Assembly (NCBI GenBank): GCA_964537925.1
Contig: CAZICV010000001.1
Span: forward strand, 372,001 to 436,000
Direction: 5' to 3'
Length of the DNA stretch: 64,000 nucleotides
Source of the DNA: SLDF01 sp964537925
GTDB lineage: Bacteria; Bacteroidota; Bacteroidia; Chitinophagales; Saprospiraceae
A model generated the notes under the pieces. That model made no database searches, was not told the origin of the DNA, and worked only from the letters and a program-made list of their open reading frames with translations. The position numbers and the translations under genes were made by a program. This document shows positions 1 through 10,252 of the stretch, piece by piece; position 1 is the first letter of the stretch, and the number at the start of each line of letters is the position of its first letter.

Positions 1-31
1 GGTAACCAATAACCAATAACCCAGCCTGCAC

Positions 32-3000
32 ATGAACATATCTTCTTTCTTCGTCAGAAACTACCAGTTTACCATCATCATATTCCTGATGGTCCTGGTG
101 CTGGGCCTCAATGCGCTCTTCAATATGCCGCGCGGCGAAGACCCTCCGTTCGATGCCCCGATGTTCACGATCGTAGCCGTGTATCCAGGCACCAGCCCGG
201 CGGATATGGAGGAGCTGGTAGCCGAGCCCCTGGAAGACCGGCTTTACGAACTCGACGATATCAAGAAGATCGTCACCACCTGCGGCGACGGTGTAGTGAT
301 CATGCTGGTGGAGTTTACCTATGGCGTAGACCAGGACGCCAAGAACAACGAGGTCGTCCGGGAGGTCAACCGTATCCGGCCTGAACTGCCTGAGGGGCTG
401 GTATCCCTCGAGACACAAAAAGCGGCCTCATCGGATGTGGTCATCCTCCAGACAGCACTGGTATCGGACCAGGCGAGCTATGCAGAACTGGAAGAACAGG
501 CCAGGCTACTCAAGAAACAACTGGAAAAGATACGGAGCCTCAAGCGTATAGAAATACAGGCCTGTCCCGAGGAGCGTGTACAGATCCAGCTGGACCTGGA
601 GAAGATGGCACGGAAGGGGATCTCTCCCGGCCAGGTAATGAGCGCCATACAGGCAGCCAATATCAATATACCTGGTGGCAGCCTGGACATCAGTACCAAA
701 CGCTACAACATCAAGACGTCCAGCGACCTGGAGAATATGGATATGCTCCGGCAAGTGATCGTAGCAGCAGATCCTTCAGGAGGAGTGGTACGTCTTTCCG
801 AGATTGCTTTCATCCGTCTCGAGGAAGAAGACGCGGCACACATCGCACGCTTCAACGGCAGACGCGCCATATGGGTTAATTCGACGCTCAAAGACAGAAA
901 GAATATCATCGAAACAAGGGAAGCCATGGCGCCTGTGCTTGAGGCTTTTGAAGCCGGACTTCCGGATAACATAGAGATGGAGGCCAGTTTTGACCAGGCA
1001 CAGAATGTATCCAGGAGGCTACAGGGCCTGGGTAGGGATTTTATGATCGCCGTTTGCCTTGTATTGCTCACGTTGGTACCCCTGGGATGGCGCGCCTCAC
1101 TGGTGGTCATGATATCCATACCGCTTTCTCTGTCCATAGGTCTGGCCTTGCTGGATGCTCTTGGCTTTACGCTCAACCAGCTCAGTATCGTGGGTATGGT
1201 GGTCTCACTGGGGTTGTTGGTAGACGACAGCATCGTCATTGTAGAAAACATAGAGCGGTTCCTGCGTATGGGCTATACCCGCGCCCAGGCTTCCATACTG
1301 GCTACGAAGCAGCTGGGTGTGGCCGTGATCGGCTGCACGGCCACCCTCATACTGGCCTTCCTGCCGCTGGCATTCATGCCGGCAGCTTCGGGCGATTTCA
1401 TCCGCAGTATGCCGATGGCTGTGATCCTTACGGTTACTGCCTCGCTTTTTGTAGCGCTCACGATCATACCTTTCTTATCCAGCCTGATCCTCAAGCCGCA
1501 TGAAGTCTCTGAAGGCAATTTCTTCTTCAGGGCCTTCAAACAATACATCAACAAGCCCTACCAGCGGATACTGGTAGCCACCATGAAACGGCCGGTCACT
1601 ACTCTCCTCTTTATGACCGCACTTTTCCTGTCCAGCCTGCTGCTGATCCCGGGTATCGGTTTCAGCCTGTTCCCGGCTTCGGAGAAGCCTATGTTCGTCA
1701 TAGACCTGGAGACGCCCAAAGGCACGAGTATCGATGAAACCGACCGTATCGCCCGGATAGTCGAAGAGCGGGTAATGCGGCAAAAAGGTGTCGCCAGTGT
1801 AAGCGCCAATGTAGGCAAGGGCAACCCACGTGTCTATTACAATGAGTTCCAACGGGAGCAATCACCCAACTTTTCCCAGTTGTTTGTACAGATGGATCCC
1901 TCGTACCACGTACCCCAGATCGTAGCGACACTGGATACACTGAGAAAGGACCTGCAGCAGATCCCCGGAGCGCGGATTGAAGTGAAACAGTTCCAACAGG
2001 GGCCTCCGGTCGCCGCACCCGTCGAAATGCGCATATTTGGCGACAACCTGGATACTCTCCAGCATCTTGCTGCACGTGTGGAGGAGATGATGAGGCAGAC
2101 GCCCGGCACGCGCTATATAAACAACAACCTCGCCGAACAGAAGACCGATCTGCGGGTCACGATCGACCGGCAGAAGGCAGGTCTGTTCGGTATCCCGCTT
2201 GCAGAGATAGCACGCACGGTGAGACTGGCCATGGCCGGTCTCGAGATCGGGCAGTTGCGCACCGACGAAGGGAAAGAGTACGACCTGCTGCTCAGCATAG
2301 CCCATCACCCGGACGAGGCGATGGAACGCTTCTCGCGTATTCATGTCAGTTCACTGAGCGGTGCACAGATACCGCTCAACCAGATAGCCGCCATATCGCT
2401 GGAGACAGCCTCACCGCTGATCCTGCACTATAACAAGGAGCGTTATACCCGGGTGACGTCATTCGTACAGCCGGGTTTCAATACCGAGCAGCTTACAGAA
2501 CAGATCCTGGACAGCCTCAGGGCCATGGACTTCCCATATGGGTATTCCTTTATAGCCGCTGGTGAGCGAGAGAGCCGGGAAGAATCTTTCGGCGGCATGG
2601 GAACGATCATCATTATCGCTGTATTCGGGCTCATGGCTATACTTGTACTCGAATTCAGGACATTCAAGAGTACGCTGATCGTATTGTCCGTGATCCCGCT
2701 AGGTACCATCGGTGCACTCGTGACGCTGTACCTGGTGGGCGAAACACTTTCCTTTGTCGCTACCATCGGTCTCATCGCGCTGGTCGGGATAGAGATCAAG
2801 AACTCCATCCTGCTGGTCGACTATACCAATCAATTGCGTGAAGGCGGGATGCCGCTCGAACAAGCTGTGATGGAGGGTGCAGAGACCAGGTTCCTCCCGA
2901 TCCTGCTCACGTCCATGACGGCTATAGGCGGATTGATCCCGCTCGTACTGGAACAGTCCCCGTTGATATCGCCGCTGGCCTGGGTGCTGATCGGCGGTTT

Positions 3001-3100
3001 GATCAGCTCCACCCTGCTAAGTAGGATAGTGACGCCGTTGCTCTACCGTCTGCTGCCTCCGCGGGTCACGGTCAGGCAACCGGAAAATGCTGTTTCCTGA
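32..3100 (+). CDS. RND-family efflux transporter permease (AcrB/MexB-like, HAE1)
   Basis: Inner-membrane, proton-driven permease of a tripartite efflux pump, 1022 residues, which is the normal family length. The first membrane helix is at residues 12-32. It is followed by the first periplasmic porter domain, a block of helices from about 335 to 490 that carries the proton-relay aspartates (GLLVDDSIV, Asp398/Asp399), the second porter domain, and a second helix block from about 855. The start at 32 puts the helix at the expected distance from the N terminus. The membrane-fusion protein and outer-membrane factor are not downstream and would lie upstream, outside the window. The substrate cannot be read from the sequence. 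The family call is very secure. Confidence 0.95.
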   Translation: MNISSFFVRNYQFTIIIFLMVLVLGLNALFNMPRGEDPPFDAPMFTIVAVYPGTSPADMEELVAEPLEDRLYELDDIKKIVTTCGDGVVIMLVEFTYGVDQDAKNNEVVREVNRIRPELPEGLVSLETQKAASSDVVILQTALVSDQASYAELEEQARLLKKQLEKIRSLKRIEIQACPEERVQIQLDLEKMARKGISPGQVMSAIQAANINIPGGSLDISTKRYNIKTSSDLENMDMLRQVIVAADPSGGVVRLSEIAFIRLEEEDAAHIARFNGRRAIWVNSTLKDRKNIIETREAMAPVLEAFEAGLPDNIEMEASFDQAQNVSRRLQGLGRDFMIAVCLVLLTLVPLGWRASLVVMISIPLSLSIGLALLDALGFTLNQLSIVGMVVSLGLLVDDSIVIVENIERFLRMGYTRAQASILATKQLGVAVIGCTATLILAFLPLAFMPAASGDFIRSMPMAVILTVTASLFVALTIIPFLSSLILKPHEVSEGNFFFRAFKQYINKPYQRILVATMKRPVTTLLFMTALFLSSLLLIPGIGFSLFPASEKPMFVIDLETPKGTSIDETDRIARIVEERVMRQKGVASVSANVGKGNPRVYYNEFQREQSPNFSQLFVQMDPSYHVPQIVATLDTLRKDLQQIPGARIEVKQFQQGPPVAAPVEMRIFGDNLDTLQHLAARVEEMMRQTPGTRYINNNLAEQKTDLRVTIDRQKAGLFGIPLAEIARTVRLAMAGLEIGQLRTDEGKEYDLLLSIAHHPDEAMERFSRIHVSSLSGAQIPLNQIAAISLETASPLILHYNKERYTRVTSFVQPGFNTEQLTEQILDSLRAMDFPYGYSFIAAGERESREESFGGMGTIIIIAVFGLMAILVLEFRTFKSTLIVLSVIPLGTIGALVTLYLVGETLSFVATIGLIALVGIEIKNSILLVDYTNQLREGGMPLEQAVMEGAETRFLPILLTSMTAIGGLIPLVLEQSPLISPLAWVLIGGLISSTLLSRIVTPLLYRLLPPRVTVRQPENAVS

Positions 3101-3137
3101 TCAGCGCTGATCTGCAGCGGTCTCCGTATATTTATAG

Positions 3138-3168
3138 TGCTGCCGGACGGGATATCTCTCCGGCAGCA
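3138..3168 (+). terminator. Hairpin between the RND gene and the 5'-nucleotidase gene
   Basis: Ten-base-pair perfect stem (TGCTGCCGGA pairing with TCCGGCAGCA) with an 11-base loop, located 38 bases after the RND stop codon and 23 bases before the next start. It has no clear T-run, so it may be a weak terminator or an RNA structure in the leader of the next gene. Confidence 0.4.
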
Positions 3169-3191
3169 GTCATAAACAAAAGAGGCTTTTC

Positions 3192-4121
3192 ATGGCACTG
3201 GACTTGTCAGAGGTATTGGTAGTAGGCGTGTCTACACGAGCGCTGTTTGACCTGGAACAGGAGAACGAAGTATTCAACCGGCAAGGCATTGAAGCTTTCA
3301 GGGCCTACCAGCAACAACACGAGAATGAACCGTTACAGCCTGGTACGGCGTTCCACCTGGTCCAGAATCTCCTTCATCTCAACACACAGGCACGCAAACC
3401 GATCGTAGAGGTCGTGGTCATGTCCCGCAACAGCCCCGAGACAGGTATGCGTGTACTCAACTCTATCCGCAAATACGAACTGGGCATCACCAGGATGGCC
3501 CTGACCGGCGGCGAACCGCTGGCTCCCTATATCGGAGCGTTCAGCGTAGATCTCTTCCTGTCCAAAGATGCACATGACGTACAGGCCGTCATCGATTCGG
3601 GGCGATGCGCTGCAGCTTATATATATGCACCGCCTGAGGGCTTCAGTCCTACGGACAGCCGCGTCAAGATCGCATTCGATGCCGACGCAGTACTGTTTTC
3701 CGATGAATCGGAACAACGGTACAAACGGGAAGGTATAGAAGCCTTTCACCGGTATGAGGCAGATCATGAAGACACGCCGCTTGCAGCCGGACCGTTCGCC
3801 AGCCTGCTCATCAAACTATCACGGATACAGGAATACCTGCCGACACGTATAGAACTCTCACCACTGCGGTTGGCAATCGTCACGGCCCGCAATGCGCCTT
3901 CTCATATGAGGGTGATCAAGACCCTGCGCGAATGGGGTGTATACGTAGATGAACTGTATTTACTGGGCGGCTTGCCTAAGGACAAGGTACTACAGGCATT
4001 CGGGGCACATATTTTCTTCGACGACCAGGACACACACCTGGAAGGTGCTTCCAAAGTAGTGCCATCCGGCAAAGTCCCCTACTCTTCGGACTCCCCGATG
4101 AACGACATCCGGGTACCGTGA
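3192..4121 (+). CDS. 5'-nucleotidase (cytosolic 5'-nucleotidase I-like family)
   Basis: Resembles the cytosolic 5'-nucleotidase family (PF06189), which hydrolyses nucleoside monophosphates. The 309 residues cover the whole family pattern: an N-terminal segment with VGVSTRALFDLE, a middle SRNSPETGMRVLNSI block, the acidic core IAFDADAVLFSDESE (about residue 155-170), VTARNAPSHMRVIKTLREWGV, and a C-terminal LLGGLPKDKVLQAF followed by FFDDQDTH. No signal peptide is present, so it acts in the cytoplasm. It is a stand-alone gene between an efflux pump gene and a convergent DedA gene. A role in nucleotide salvage is inferred from family. Confidence 0.85.
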   Translation: MALDLSEVLVVGVSTRALFDLEQENEVFNRQGIEAFRAYQQQHENEPLQPGTAFHLVQNLLHLNTQARKPIVEVVVMSRNSPETGMRVLNSIRKYELGITRMALTGGEPLAPYIGAFSVDLFLSKDAHDVQAVIDSGRCAAAYIYAPPEGFSPTDSRVKIAFDADAVLFSDESEQRYKREGIEAFHRYEADHEDTPLAAGPFASLLIKLSRIQEYLPTRIELSPLRLAIVTARNAPSHMRVIKTLREWGVYVDELYLLGGLPKDKVLQAFGAHIFFDDQDTHLEGASKVVPSGKVPYSSDSPMNDIRVP

Positions 4122-4166
4122 CGAACAACAAGTCCGCCTGGAAAAAAGTCTGTGAGACCGGCTGGT

Positions 4167-4862
4167 CTAAGCTTCTGCGTCAGGTTTGGACTTCTTCTTG
4201 CCTGACCCAAAAAGCTTGATCAGCACAGGTGCTGCCGTCACCAGTACGATACCCAGTACGATCACCTCCAGGTGATCTTTCAGGCTGAAGCCAAACTGGT
4301 AGAGTATCCATTTCTGCAGAAAATGGCCGGCGATCAGCATGCTCGCCACCCATGCAATACACCCTACGATATTGAAATAGGCAAAACGCTTCCTTTCCAT
4401 CTGCACGATACCGGCGATGATGGGTGCAAACGTACGTACGATCGGAAGAAAACGGGCGATGATGATCGCCCCGCCTCCGTGCTCTTCGTAGAAATCATGG
4501 GCGCTCTCCAGGTATCGTCGCTTGAAGAGCAGCCTATCCTTCCAGTTGAACATCGCAGGCCCGATCTTTCGACCGAACCAATACCCGGTAAAATTTCCCG
4601 CAATACCCGCTATCGATATCAGCACCATCAACAGGAACAGATCTGCATATTCGTTGCCCGTAGGCATGACCTCGTTGATCAGCTCCGTACTGTAAATCCC
4701 GGCGACAAAAAGCAAACTATCACCTGGCAGGAAAAAACCTGCAAAAAGGCCTGTCTCGGCATATACGACGAAAAGCAGCAACCATAGCCCTCCGTGTTCG
4801 ATGTAAAACTGGGGCTGGAGCAACTGGGTCCAGTGAAAGGTCGAAACGATCTCTGCAAGCAT
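4167..4862 (-). CDS. DedA family membrane protein
   Basis: Integral membrane protein of the DedA/VTT superfamily, 231 residues, probably a lipid (undecaprenyl-phosphate or phospholipid) translocase by family. It carries the hallmark re-entrant segments FFLPGDSLLFVAG (about residue 42-54) and RFLPIVRTFAPIIAG (about residue 137-151), with hydrophobic helices around them and a lysine-rich cytoplasmic tail. It is convergent with the 5'-nucleotidase gene. A second DedA paralogue lies at 21.6 kb. Substrate unknown. Confidence 0.9.
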   Translation of the reverse strand: MLAEIVSTFHWTQLLQPQFYIEHGGLWLLLFVVYAETGLFAGFFLPGDSLLFVAGIYSTELINEVMPTGNEYADLFLLMVLISIAGIAGNFTGYWFGRKIGPAMFNWKDRLLFKRRYLESAHDFYEEHGGGAIIIARFLPIVRTFAPIIAGIVQMERKRFAYFNIVGCIAWVASMLIAGHFLQKWILYQFGFSLKDHLEVIVLGIVLVTAAPVLIKLFGSGKKKSKPDAEA

Positions 4863-5017
4863 GGGAGAAAATGTTGTCTGTAACTGTGTGGATGAAAAAG
4901 AATAGTTTTAAAATGATCATCAGGAGCTGCCGGCCATAGTAATATTGATCTGGCATGATCCGTCCCGCCCTGTCATGGATAAATATCCACTACCAGGGTA
5001 CTACTACCGGGAAAAGC

Positions 5018-5027
5018 CCCGAACGGG
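5018..5027 (-). terminator. Possible terminator of the nuo operon
   Basis: Read on the minus strand, about 130 bases past the nuoN stop there is a short GC hairpin (CCC-GTTC-GGG) followed by GCTTTT. The rest of the 295-base gap between nuoN and the DedA gene (4863-5157) shows no gene. An overlapping ACCGGG/CCCGGT pair at 5006-5040 is followed by a T-run on the plus strand. Confidence 0.35.
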
Positions 5028-5157
5028 ACGGATACCCGGTTTTTCTCATTGCATTCCCTTTCATCGGCATATTGCGAATAATTCTCTGAGCGCGTAACTG
5101 TTATCCCGGAGATATGTACCTGATAATAACTCCTGCGCCGAAGGCTCCTTTTTATAT

Positions 5158-6537
5158 TCAGAAGAACCTGAGCAGATCCGGGAAAATACCGGCTGTTAGC
5201 GTCAGCATCAGGAGGAACACCAAAAGCAGCTTAATGTTCCCGGAAAACCGGAATGCCTGCTGGCTGGGTTGAGGTTCGGAAATGTACATAGCCACCATGA
5301 GCCTGAAATAATAGTACACGCCGATCAGCGAGGCCAGGACAGCTACCAGTACAAGCCAGAGATGACCTTGCCCGAGCGCCAGCACAAATACGAGGTATTT
5401 ACCAAAGAAACCGGCCAGCGGTGGAATACCTGCCATCGACAGCAGCGCCACTGTCATAGCCACCGCGACAAGTGGATTGCTCTTGAACAAGCCGTTGAAA
5501 TGGCTTACCTCTATCCGTTTGCCCTCCTTGCGCTCCATCTGGTCCACTATGGTAAAGGCGGTGAGTGATGCGGCAGAATAGGCGCAGAAATAATAAAATA
5601 CAATGCCTGGCGCATCGCCAGTGCCCGACACGATCGCCATCAGTACGAACCCTGCATGTCCTACGCCTGAATAAGCCAGCATCCGTTTCACGCTGGTCTG
5701 GTATACCGCAGTGATATTAGGCAGCAGGAGCGTCAGCGCAGTCATTACCTGGACCGCAGGCTGCCAGGTCGCTCCGATCTCGGAAAAGCTGTAATGGAAA
5801 AGTCTCAGGAAAGCGCCGAAAGCAGCTATTTTCGCTATTGTTGCCATGAAGGCCGTCACAGGTGTCGGAGCGCCGTCGTACACGTCAGGCGCCCAGGAAT
5901 GGAAAGGCACCGCTGATACTTTGAAGGACGCACCTACCAGTACAAGCAGTATACCCGCATAGAAAAATCCGGGAAGCGACGCTGCATTCTGGCCTACGAT
6001 AGCCGCTATCCTGTCCAGTTGGAATGTACCGGTGGCTCCATATATCAGTGCTATACCCATGAGCAGGAAGCCAGTGGCAAATGATCCCAGCAGCAGGTAT
6101 TTGAAGGATGCCTCATTGGAGAACAAACTCTGTTTGCGGCTGCCTGCCAGGGCATACAGCGTGATAGAAAGGATCTCCAGCCCCAGGAAGAGCATGGACA
6201 GGTTATTGAACGAAGTCATCACGATCGCTCCTACCGTGGAAAACAGGATCAGGGCAGCCTGGTCCGTGACCTGCGTCTCTTTGTACAGGTAATCCCTGGC
6301 CATCCAGAACCAGCACACACCCACGGCACAGATCAGCATACTGAATGCGATGGCCATATTGTCAAATACCAGCATATTGCTGAAAAACCGCCGGGAAAGC
6401 CCCCAGTCCGGTATCAACAGGGCAGCGCTCACCGCCACACCCAGCGCCAGGATCGCTACCAGGTATTTCCTGAGGTTAAGGATCTCCGCCAGCAGGGACA
6501 ATACGCCCAGACCACATATAGCGTATAAAGCATTCAT
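5158..6537 (-). CDS. nuoN: NADH-quinone oxidoreductase subunit N
   Basis: One of the three antiporter-like, proton-pumping membrane subunits of respiratory complex I, 459 residues with about 14 hydrophobic helices. The central block contains the family's charged helix motif around LVGASFKVSAVPFHSWAPDVYDGAPTPVTAF (about residue 200-230) with the conserved lysine and HxW, and a YSGVGHAGF segment. It is the last gene of the operon, starting one base after nuoM ends. Identification is secure from motifs and order. Confidence 0.95.
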   Translation of the reverse strand: MNALYAICGLGVLSLLAEILNLRKYLVAILALGVAVSAALLIPDWGLSRRFFSNMLVFDNMAIAFSMLICAVGVCWFWMARDYLYKETQVTDQAALILFSTVGAIVMTSFNNLSMLFLGLEILSITLYALAGSRKQSLFSNEASFKYLLLGSFATGFLLMGIALIYGATGTFQLDRIAAIVGQNAASLPGFFYAGILLVLVGASFKVSAVPFHSWAPDVYDGAPTPVTAFMATIAKIAAFGAFLRLFHYSFSEIGATWQPAVQVMTALTLLLPNITAVYQTSVKRMLAYSGVGHAGFVLMAIVSGTGDAPGIVFYYFCAYSAASLTAFTIVDQMERKEGKRIEVSHFNGLFKSNPLVAVAMTVALLSMAGIPPLAGFFGKYLVFVLALGQGHLWLVLVAVLASLIGVYYYFRLMVAMYISEPQPSQQAFRFSGNIKLLLVFLLMLTLTAGIFPDLLRFF

Positions 6538-6538
6538 A

Positions 6539-8008
6539 CTAGTTCAGATCGGATGGAAGGTCAGAAAATAGCGTCAGCAGTTGTGCTGTGGCAGCTTCGG
6601 AGAGTTGCATAAGCGGGGCCGGGAATACCCCGATACCAATGATCAGCACTACCATCGGGATAAGGATAGTCTTTTCCTGCAGGGTCAGGTCACTGAATAC
6701 ACTCGTGATGCTGTTTGCATCACCGAGCATCGCTTTCTTATACGCGATCAGCATATAGGCTGCACCGAGTATCGTAGTAGCGCCGGCCAGTATGCCTGCA
6801 AGCAATTCATATCTTGCCAAAGAGCTGATCAGCAGGAATTCCCCGATAAAACCGCTGGTCAGCGGCAATGCGATACTGCCCAGCAATACGATCAGGAACA
6901 CCGCACTGTATACAGGGGCCACAGCCCGTATACCGCCCAGGTCAGATATCTGCCTGGTGCGCATACGTTGTTCAAGGATATCTACCAGGTAGAATAGTGT
7001 AAAGGCAATGAGTCCGTGACTCAGCATTTGTATCATAGCGCCTTGTAGTCCAAGCTGGTCCAGCGTGAATATACCGCCGCTGATAAGGCCGATATGCGCG
7101 ATCGAAGCATAGGCGATCAGCCGCTTGAGGTCGTTCTGTACAAATGCGATCAAAGACGCATATAGTATACCGGTCACAGAGAGTACGATCGCCGTATGCC
7201 CCCATGCCTCCACTCCCAGCGGAACGACAGGCAACAGCCAGCGGATCACACCGTAGATACCCATCTTGAGCATGATCGCCGAAAGCAGCATCGTACCCTG
7301 TACAGGCGCTTCGGTATAGGTATCGGGTTGCCAGGTATGCAGCGGAAAGACCGGCATTTTGATGGCAAATGCAATGAAAAAAGCCCAGAATACGAGCCCC
7401 TGCTCAAACTCCGGGAGCGCACGGCCCGCCGCATACAGTGCATCAATACCGAATGAACCGTTCGCAGTCTGTGTATAGAGATAGATCAGGCCTGCCAGCA
7501 TGAGCAAACTGCCCGCCAGTGTATAGATGAAAAACTTGAGCGTGACACGCGCCCTGTTCTGACCGCCCCAGATGAGACAGATGAAATAGACAGGGATCAG
7601 CGCAATTTCCCAGAACAGGTAAAACAAGAAGCCATCAAGGGCTGTGAATACGCCCACCAGCGCCATCTGCATGACCAGCATCAGGCTGTAGAATACAGGA
7701 GGCCGCTCTTCACTGCCCCTGAATGTGGACAGTATGATGAACGGCATGATCCCGCAGGTAAGCAATACCAACAGTACACTGATACCATCCATACCGGCAG
7801 CAAAACGTATGCCGAGCGACGATATCCAGGGCAGGTCTATCCCAAACTGGGTACTGGCGTCAGGTACAATCGTACAGGCAGCATACAGAGCTGCCGCCAG
7901 CTCGACCAGTGAAGCCGACAAGGCTATGATCCGTGCGCCCCTGGGTGCGAAAGCAAAGAGCAGTACGGCTGCAAGCAAAGGCCACAATAGAAGAAATCCG
8001 GTCAACAT
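6539..8008 (-). CDS. nuoM: NADH-quinone oxidoreductase subunit M
   Basis: Antiporter-like membrane subunit of complex I, 489 residues. It shows the NuoM-type block FAIKMPVFPLHTWQPDTYTEAPVQGTMLLSAIMLKMGIYGVIRW in its middle third, including the channel lysines and the histidine, preceded by FWEIALIPVYFICLIWG with the conserved glutamate. It lies between nuoL (4-base gap) and nuoN (1-base gap), as expected for co-translation. Length and helix count are normal. Confidence 0.96.
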   Translation of the reverse strand: MLTGFLLLWPLLAAVLLFAFAPRGARIIALSASLVELAAALYAACTIVPDASTQFGIDLPWISSLGIRFAAGMDGISVLLVLLTCGIMPFIILSTFRGSEERPPVFYSLMLVMQMALVGVFTALDGFLFYLFWEIALIPVYFICLIWGGQNRARVTLKFFIYTLAGSLLMLAGLIYLYTQTANGSFGIDALYAAGRALPEFEQGLVFWAFFIAFAIKMPVFPLHTWQPDTYTEAPVQGTMLLSAIMLKMGIYGVIRWLLPVVPLGVEAWGHTAIVLSVTGILYASLIAFVQNDLKRLIAYASIAHIGLISGGIFTLDQLGLQGAMIQMLSHGLIAFTLFYLVDILEQRMRTRQISDLGGIRAVAPVYSAVFLIVLLGSIALPLTSGFIGEFLLISSLARYELLAGILAGATTILGAAYMLIAYKKAMLGDANSITSVFSDLTLQEKTILIPMVVLIIGIGVFPAPLMQLSEAATAQLLTLFSDLPSDLN

Positions 8009-8012
8009 ATCT

Positions 8013-9920
8013 CTATAGTATGAAGCTGTTTAAGGCCAGGAGGACGATCACTCCTATCACCATCAGAAAAACATAAAACCCGATATTGCCTGTCTGCAAC
8101 AGGCGCGCTATCCGGCTACCGGCTATCACGGAATAACCCGTACCGTCGACCAGCCGGTCTATACCCGCCCGTTCGATCACACGTGCAGTGAAAGCAGACA
8201 GGCCAAAGAGCGGCTGTACAAACAGTCGCTGATACAGCTCATCCACATAGTATTTATTGGACAGTACATTGTGCAATGCACCCTGCGCCACGTTGTCCCC
8301 GGCCGGTACTTCGCCACGACGCACATAGCGCATATAAGCCAGCAGGATAGCTCCCGCCGTCAGTACAAGCACAGTCGCCAGGAGCCCATATTCCGTAGCA
8401 TGACTCAGGTGATGCTCTCCGCCATGTCCGCCGCCCAGCGCCGGAGACAGGAAGCCTGCGAGCCAGTTGCCGCCGCCGAATATCTCAGGGACACCCATGA
8501 AACCGCCTATAACGGAAAGCACGGCCAGTACGATCAGCGGCACCGACATGCTGCTGCCACCTTCGTGTATCCCTGCTGATACCTGCTCGCTCATCCTCGG
8601 CTTGCCGAAGAATGTGAGATAGAAAAGACGGAACATATAGAAAGCAGTGAGCAACGAAGTGACCAGTACCAATGCCCATACTACCGGGTTGGCCTCGAAT
8701 GCGCGTACAAGTATCTCATCCTTGGAGAAAAACCCGGCGAAAGGCGGTATACCGGATATAGCCAGCACTCCGCACAGGAAGGTCAGATAAGTCACCGGCA
8801 GACGCTTGCGCAATCCACCCATCTGTCGTATATCCTGTTCGCCGTGCAGGGCATGGATTACCGAGCCTGCTCCCAGGAACAGCAGCGCCTTGAAAAAAGC
8901 ATGCGTGGCCATGTGGAAGATACCCGTCGAATAAGCGCCCACACCCAACGCTACAAACATAAGTCCGAGCTGGCTGACGGTTGAGTATGCCAGTACTTTC
9001 TTGATATCGTTCTGTACCAGTGCGATCGTCGCTGCAAACAGCGCTGTCGCGAGACCAATGACCAGTACCAGGTCCAGTGTGCCCGGAGCCAGCGTAAATA
9101 GTGCATGATTGCGAGCGATCATATAGATACCCGCTGTCACCATCGTGGCGGCGTGGATCAATGCCGATACCGGCGTAGGACCCGCCATCGCATCCGGCAG
9201 CCAGGTGTAGAGCGGTATCTGGGCGCTCTTGCCCATAGCGCCGATGAAAAGTAATACTGTGATCAGGCCCAGGATCGGAGCCCCTGATTCCATGGCGGAT
9301 GCCCCGGCCAGTACATCGCCGTACTGAAGGCTGCCAAACTGCGTGAAGATCAGGATCACACCCAGGATCAGCCCCAGGTCTCCTATCCTGTTCATGATGA
9401 AAGCCTTGTTGGCCGCTTTGTTGTATGCGCGCTTGGAAAACCAGAAGCCGATCAGCAGGTAAGAACAGAGACCAACACCCTCCCAGCCGACAAACATCAG
9501 CAGGTAGTTGGAGCCCAGCACCAGCAGCAACATGAAGAACACGAAAAGATTGAGGTAGGAGAAATACCGGTTGAATCCCGGATCTCCGTGCATATATCCT
9601 ATGGAGTAGAGATGGATCAGGAAACCTACGCCTGTGATGATCAGCGTCATCATCGACGATAGCGGGTCGAGCAGGAACCCTGTCTGCACGGAAAAGCTGC
9701 CGGCACGTATCCAGTCAAACAAGACCAGCTCCATGGACCGCGCACTTTCCGGGGCGCCCAGCAGGTGAACAAACAGGATGACTGATACAACAAAGGCAGC
9801 CAATACCGTACCGCTTGCCAGCACCGCTGCCATACGTCCGGACAACCGGCCACCCGCCAGTGCGATCAATAAAAAACCAAGTAACGGTAAAAGAGGTACA
9901 ATACCTATCCAAGCCTCCAC
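8013..9920 (-). CDS. nuoL: NADH-quinone oxidoreductase subunit L
   Basis: Distal proton-pumping subunit of complex I, about 635 residues. It contains the signature SAQIPLYTWLPDAMAGPTPVSALIHAATMVTAGIY block with its catalytic lysines and histidines, an FVGWEGVGLCSYLLIGFW helix, and the long C-terminal extension that forms the lateral helix. The reading frame stays open to 10127, but that extension is out-of-frame nuoK sequence. I chose the GTG at 9918-9920, two bases after the nuoK stop, which gives the normal NuoL N terminus (MEAWIGIVPLLPLLG). No ATG is available near that point. Confidence 0.95.
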   Translation of the reverse strand: MEAWIGIVPLLPLLGFLLIALAGGRLSGRMAAVLASGTVLAAFVVSVILFVHLLGAPESARSMELVLFDWIRAGSFSVQTGFLLDPLSSMMTLIITGVGFLIHLYSIGYMHGDPGFNRYFSYLNLFVFFMLLLVLGSNYLLMFVGWEGVGLCSYLLIGFWFSKRAYNKAANKAFIMNRIGDLGLILGVILIFTQFGSLQYGDVLAGASAMESGAPILGLITVLLFIGAMGKSAQIPLYTWLPDAMAGPTPVSALIHAATMVTAGIYMIARNHALFTLAPGTLDLVLVIGLATALFAATIALVQNDIKKVLAYSTVSQLGLMFVALGVGAYSTGIFHMATHAFFKALLFLGAGSVIHALHGEQDIRQMGGLRKRLPVTYLTFLCGVLAISGIPPFAGFFSKDEILVRAFEANPVVWALVLVTSLLTAFYMFRLFYLTFFGKPRMSEQVSAGIHEGGSSMSVPLIVLAVLSVIGGFMGVPEIFGGGNWLAGFLSPALGGGHGGEHHLSHATEYGLLATVLVLTAGAILLAYMRYVRRGEVPAGDNVAQGALHNVLSNKYYVDELYQRLFVQPLFGLSAFTARVIERAGIDRLVDGTGYSVIAGSRIARLLQTGNIGFYVFLMVIGVIVLLALNSFIL

Positions 9921-9922
9921 GC

Positions 9923-10240
9923 CTATGAATTTAGTCTGTTCAGAATATTGATATCGACAGTCTTGGTATTGCGGTACATGATCACAAGGATCGCCAGACC
10001 CACAGCTACTTCGGCCGCCGCTACCGCCATGATGAAGAATACGAAGACCTGTCCGGCTGTATCGTTCCAGATATTGGAAAACGAGACCAGCAGCAGGTTG
10101 ACCGCATTGAGCATCAGTTCGATGCACATGAAGATCACGATCGCATTTCTCCGGTACAATACACCGAGCGCACCGATGGCAAAAAGAGCCGCACTCAACC
10201 AGATGTAGTATTCAGCAGGTATACCTATAGTAGTCTGCAT
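9923..10240 (-). CDS. nuoK: NADH-quinone oxidoreductase subunit K
   Basis: Small three-helix membrane subunit of complex I (105 residues, normal size). The conserved membrane glutamates lie in FMCIELMLNAVNLL (helix 2) and AAAEVAVGLAILVIMYR (helix 3), which form part of the proton path. It sits between nuoJ and nuoL. Confidence 0.95.
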   Translation of the reverse strand: MQTTIGIPAEYYIWLSAALFAIGALGVLYRRNAIVIFMCIELMLNAVNLLLVSFSNIWNDTAGQVFVFFIMAVAAAEVAVGLAILVIMYRNTKTVDINILNRLNS

Positions 10241-10252
10241 AGTCGTTTCGTT

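Noticed and set aside
9921..10127. Upstream extension of the nuoL frame
   Set aside because: It reads nuoK out of frame; NuoL begins naturally at the GTG at 9918-9920.
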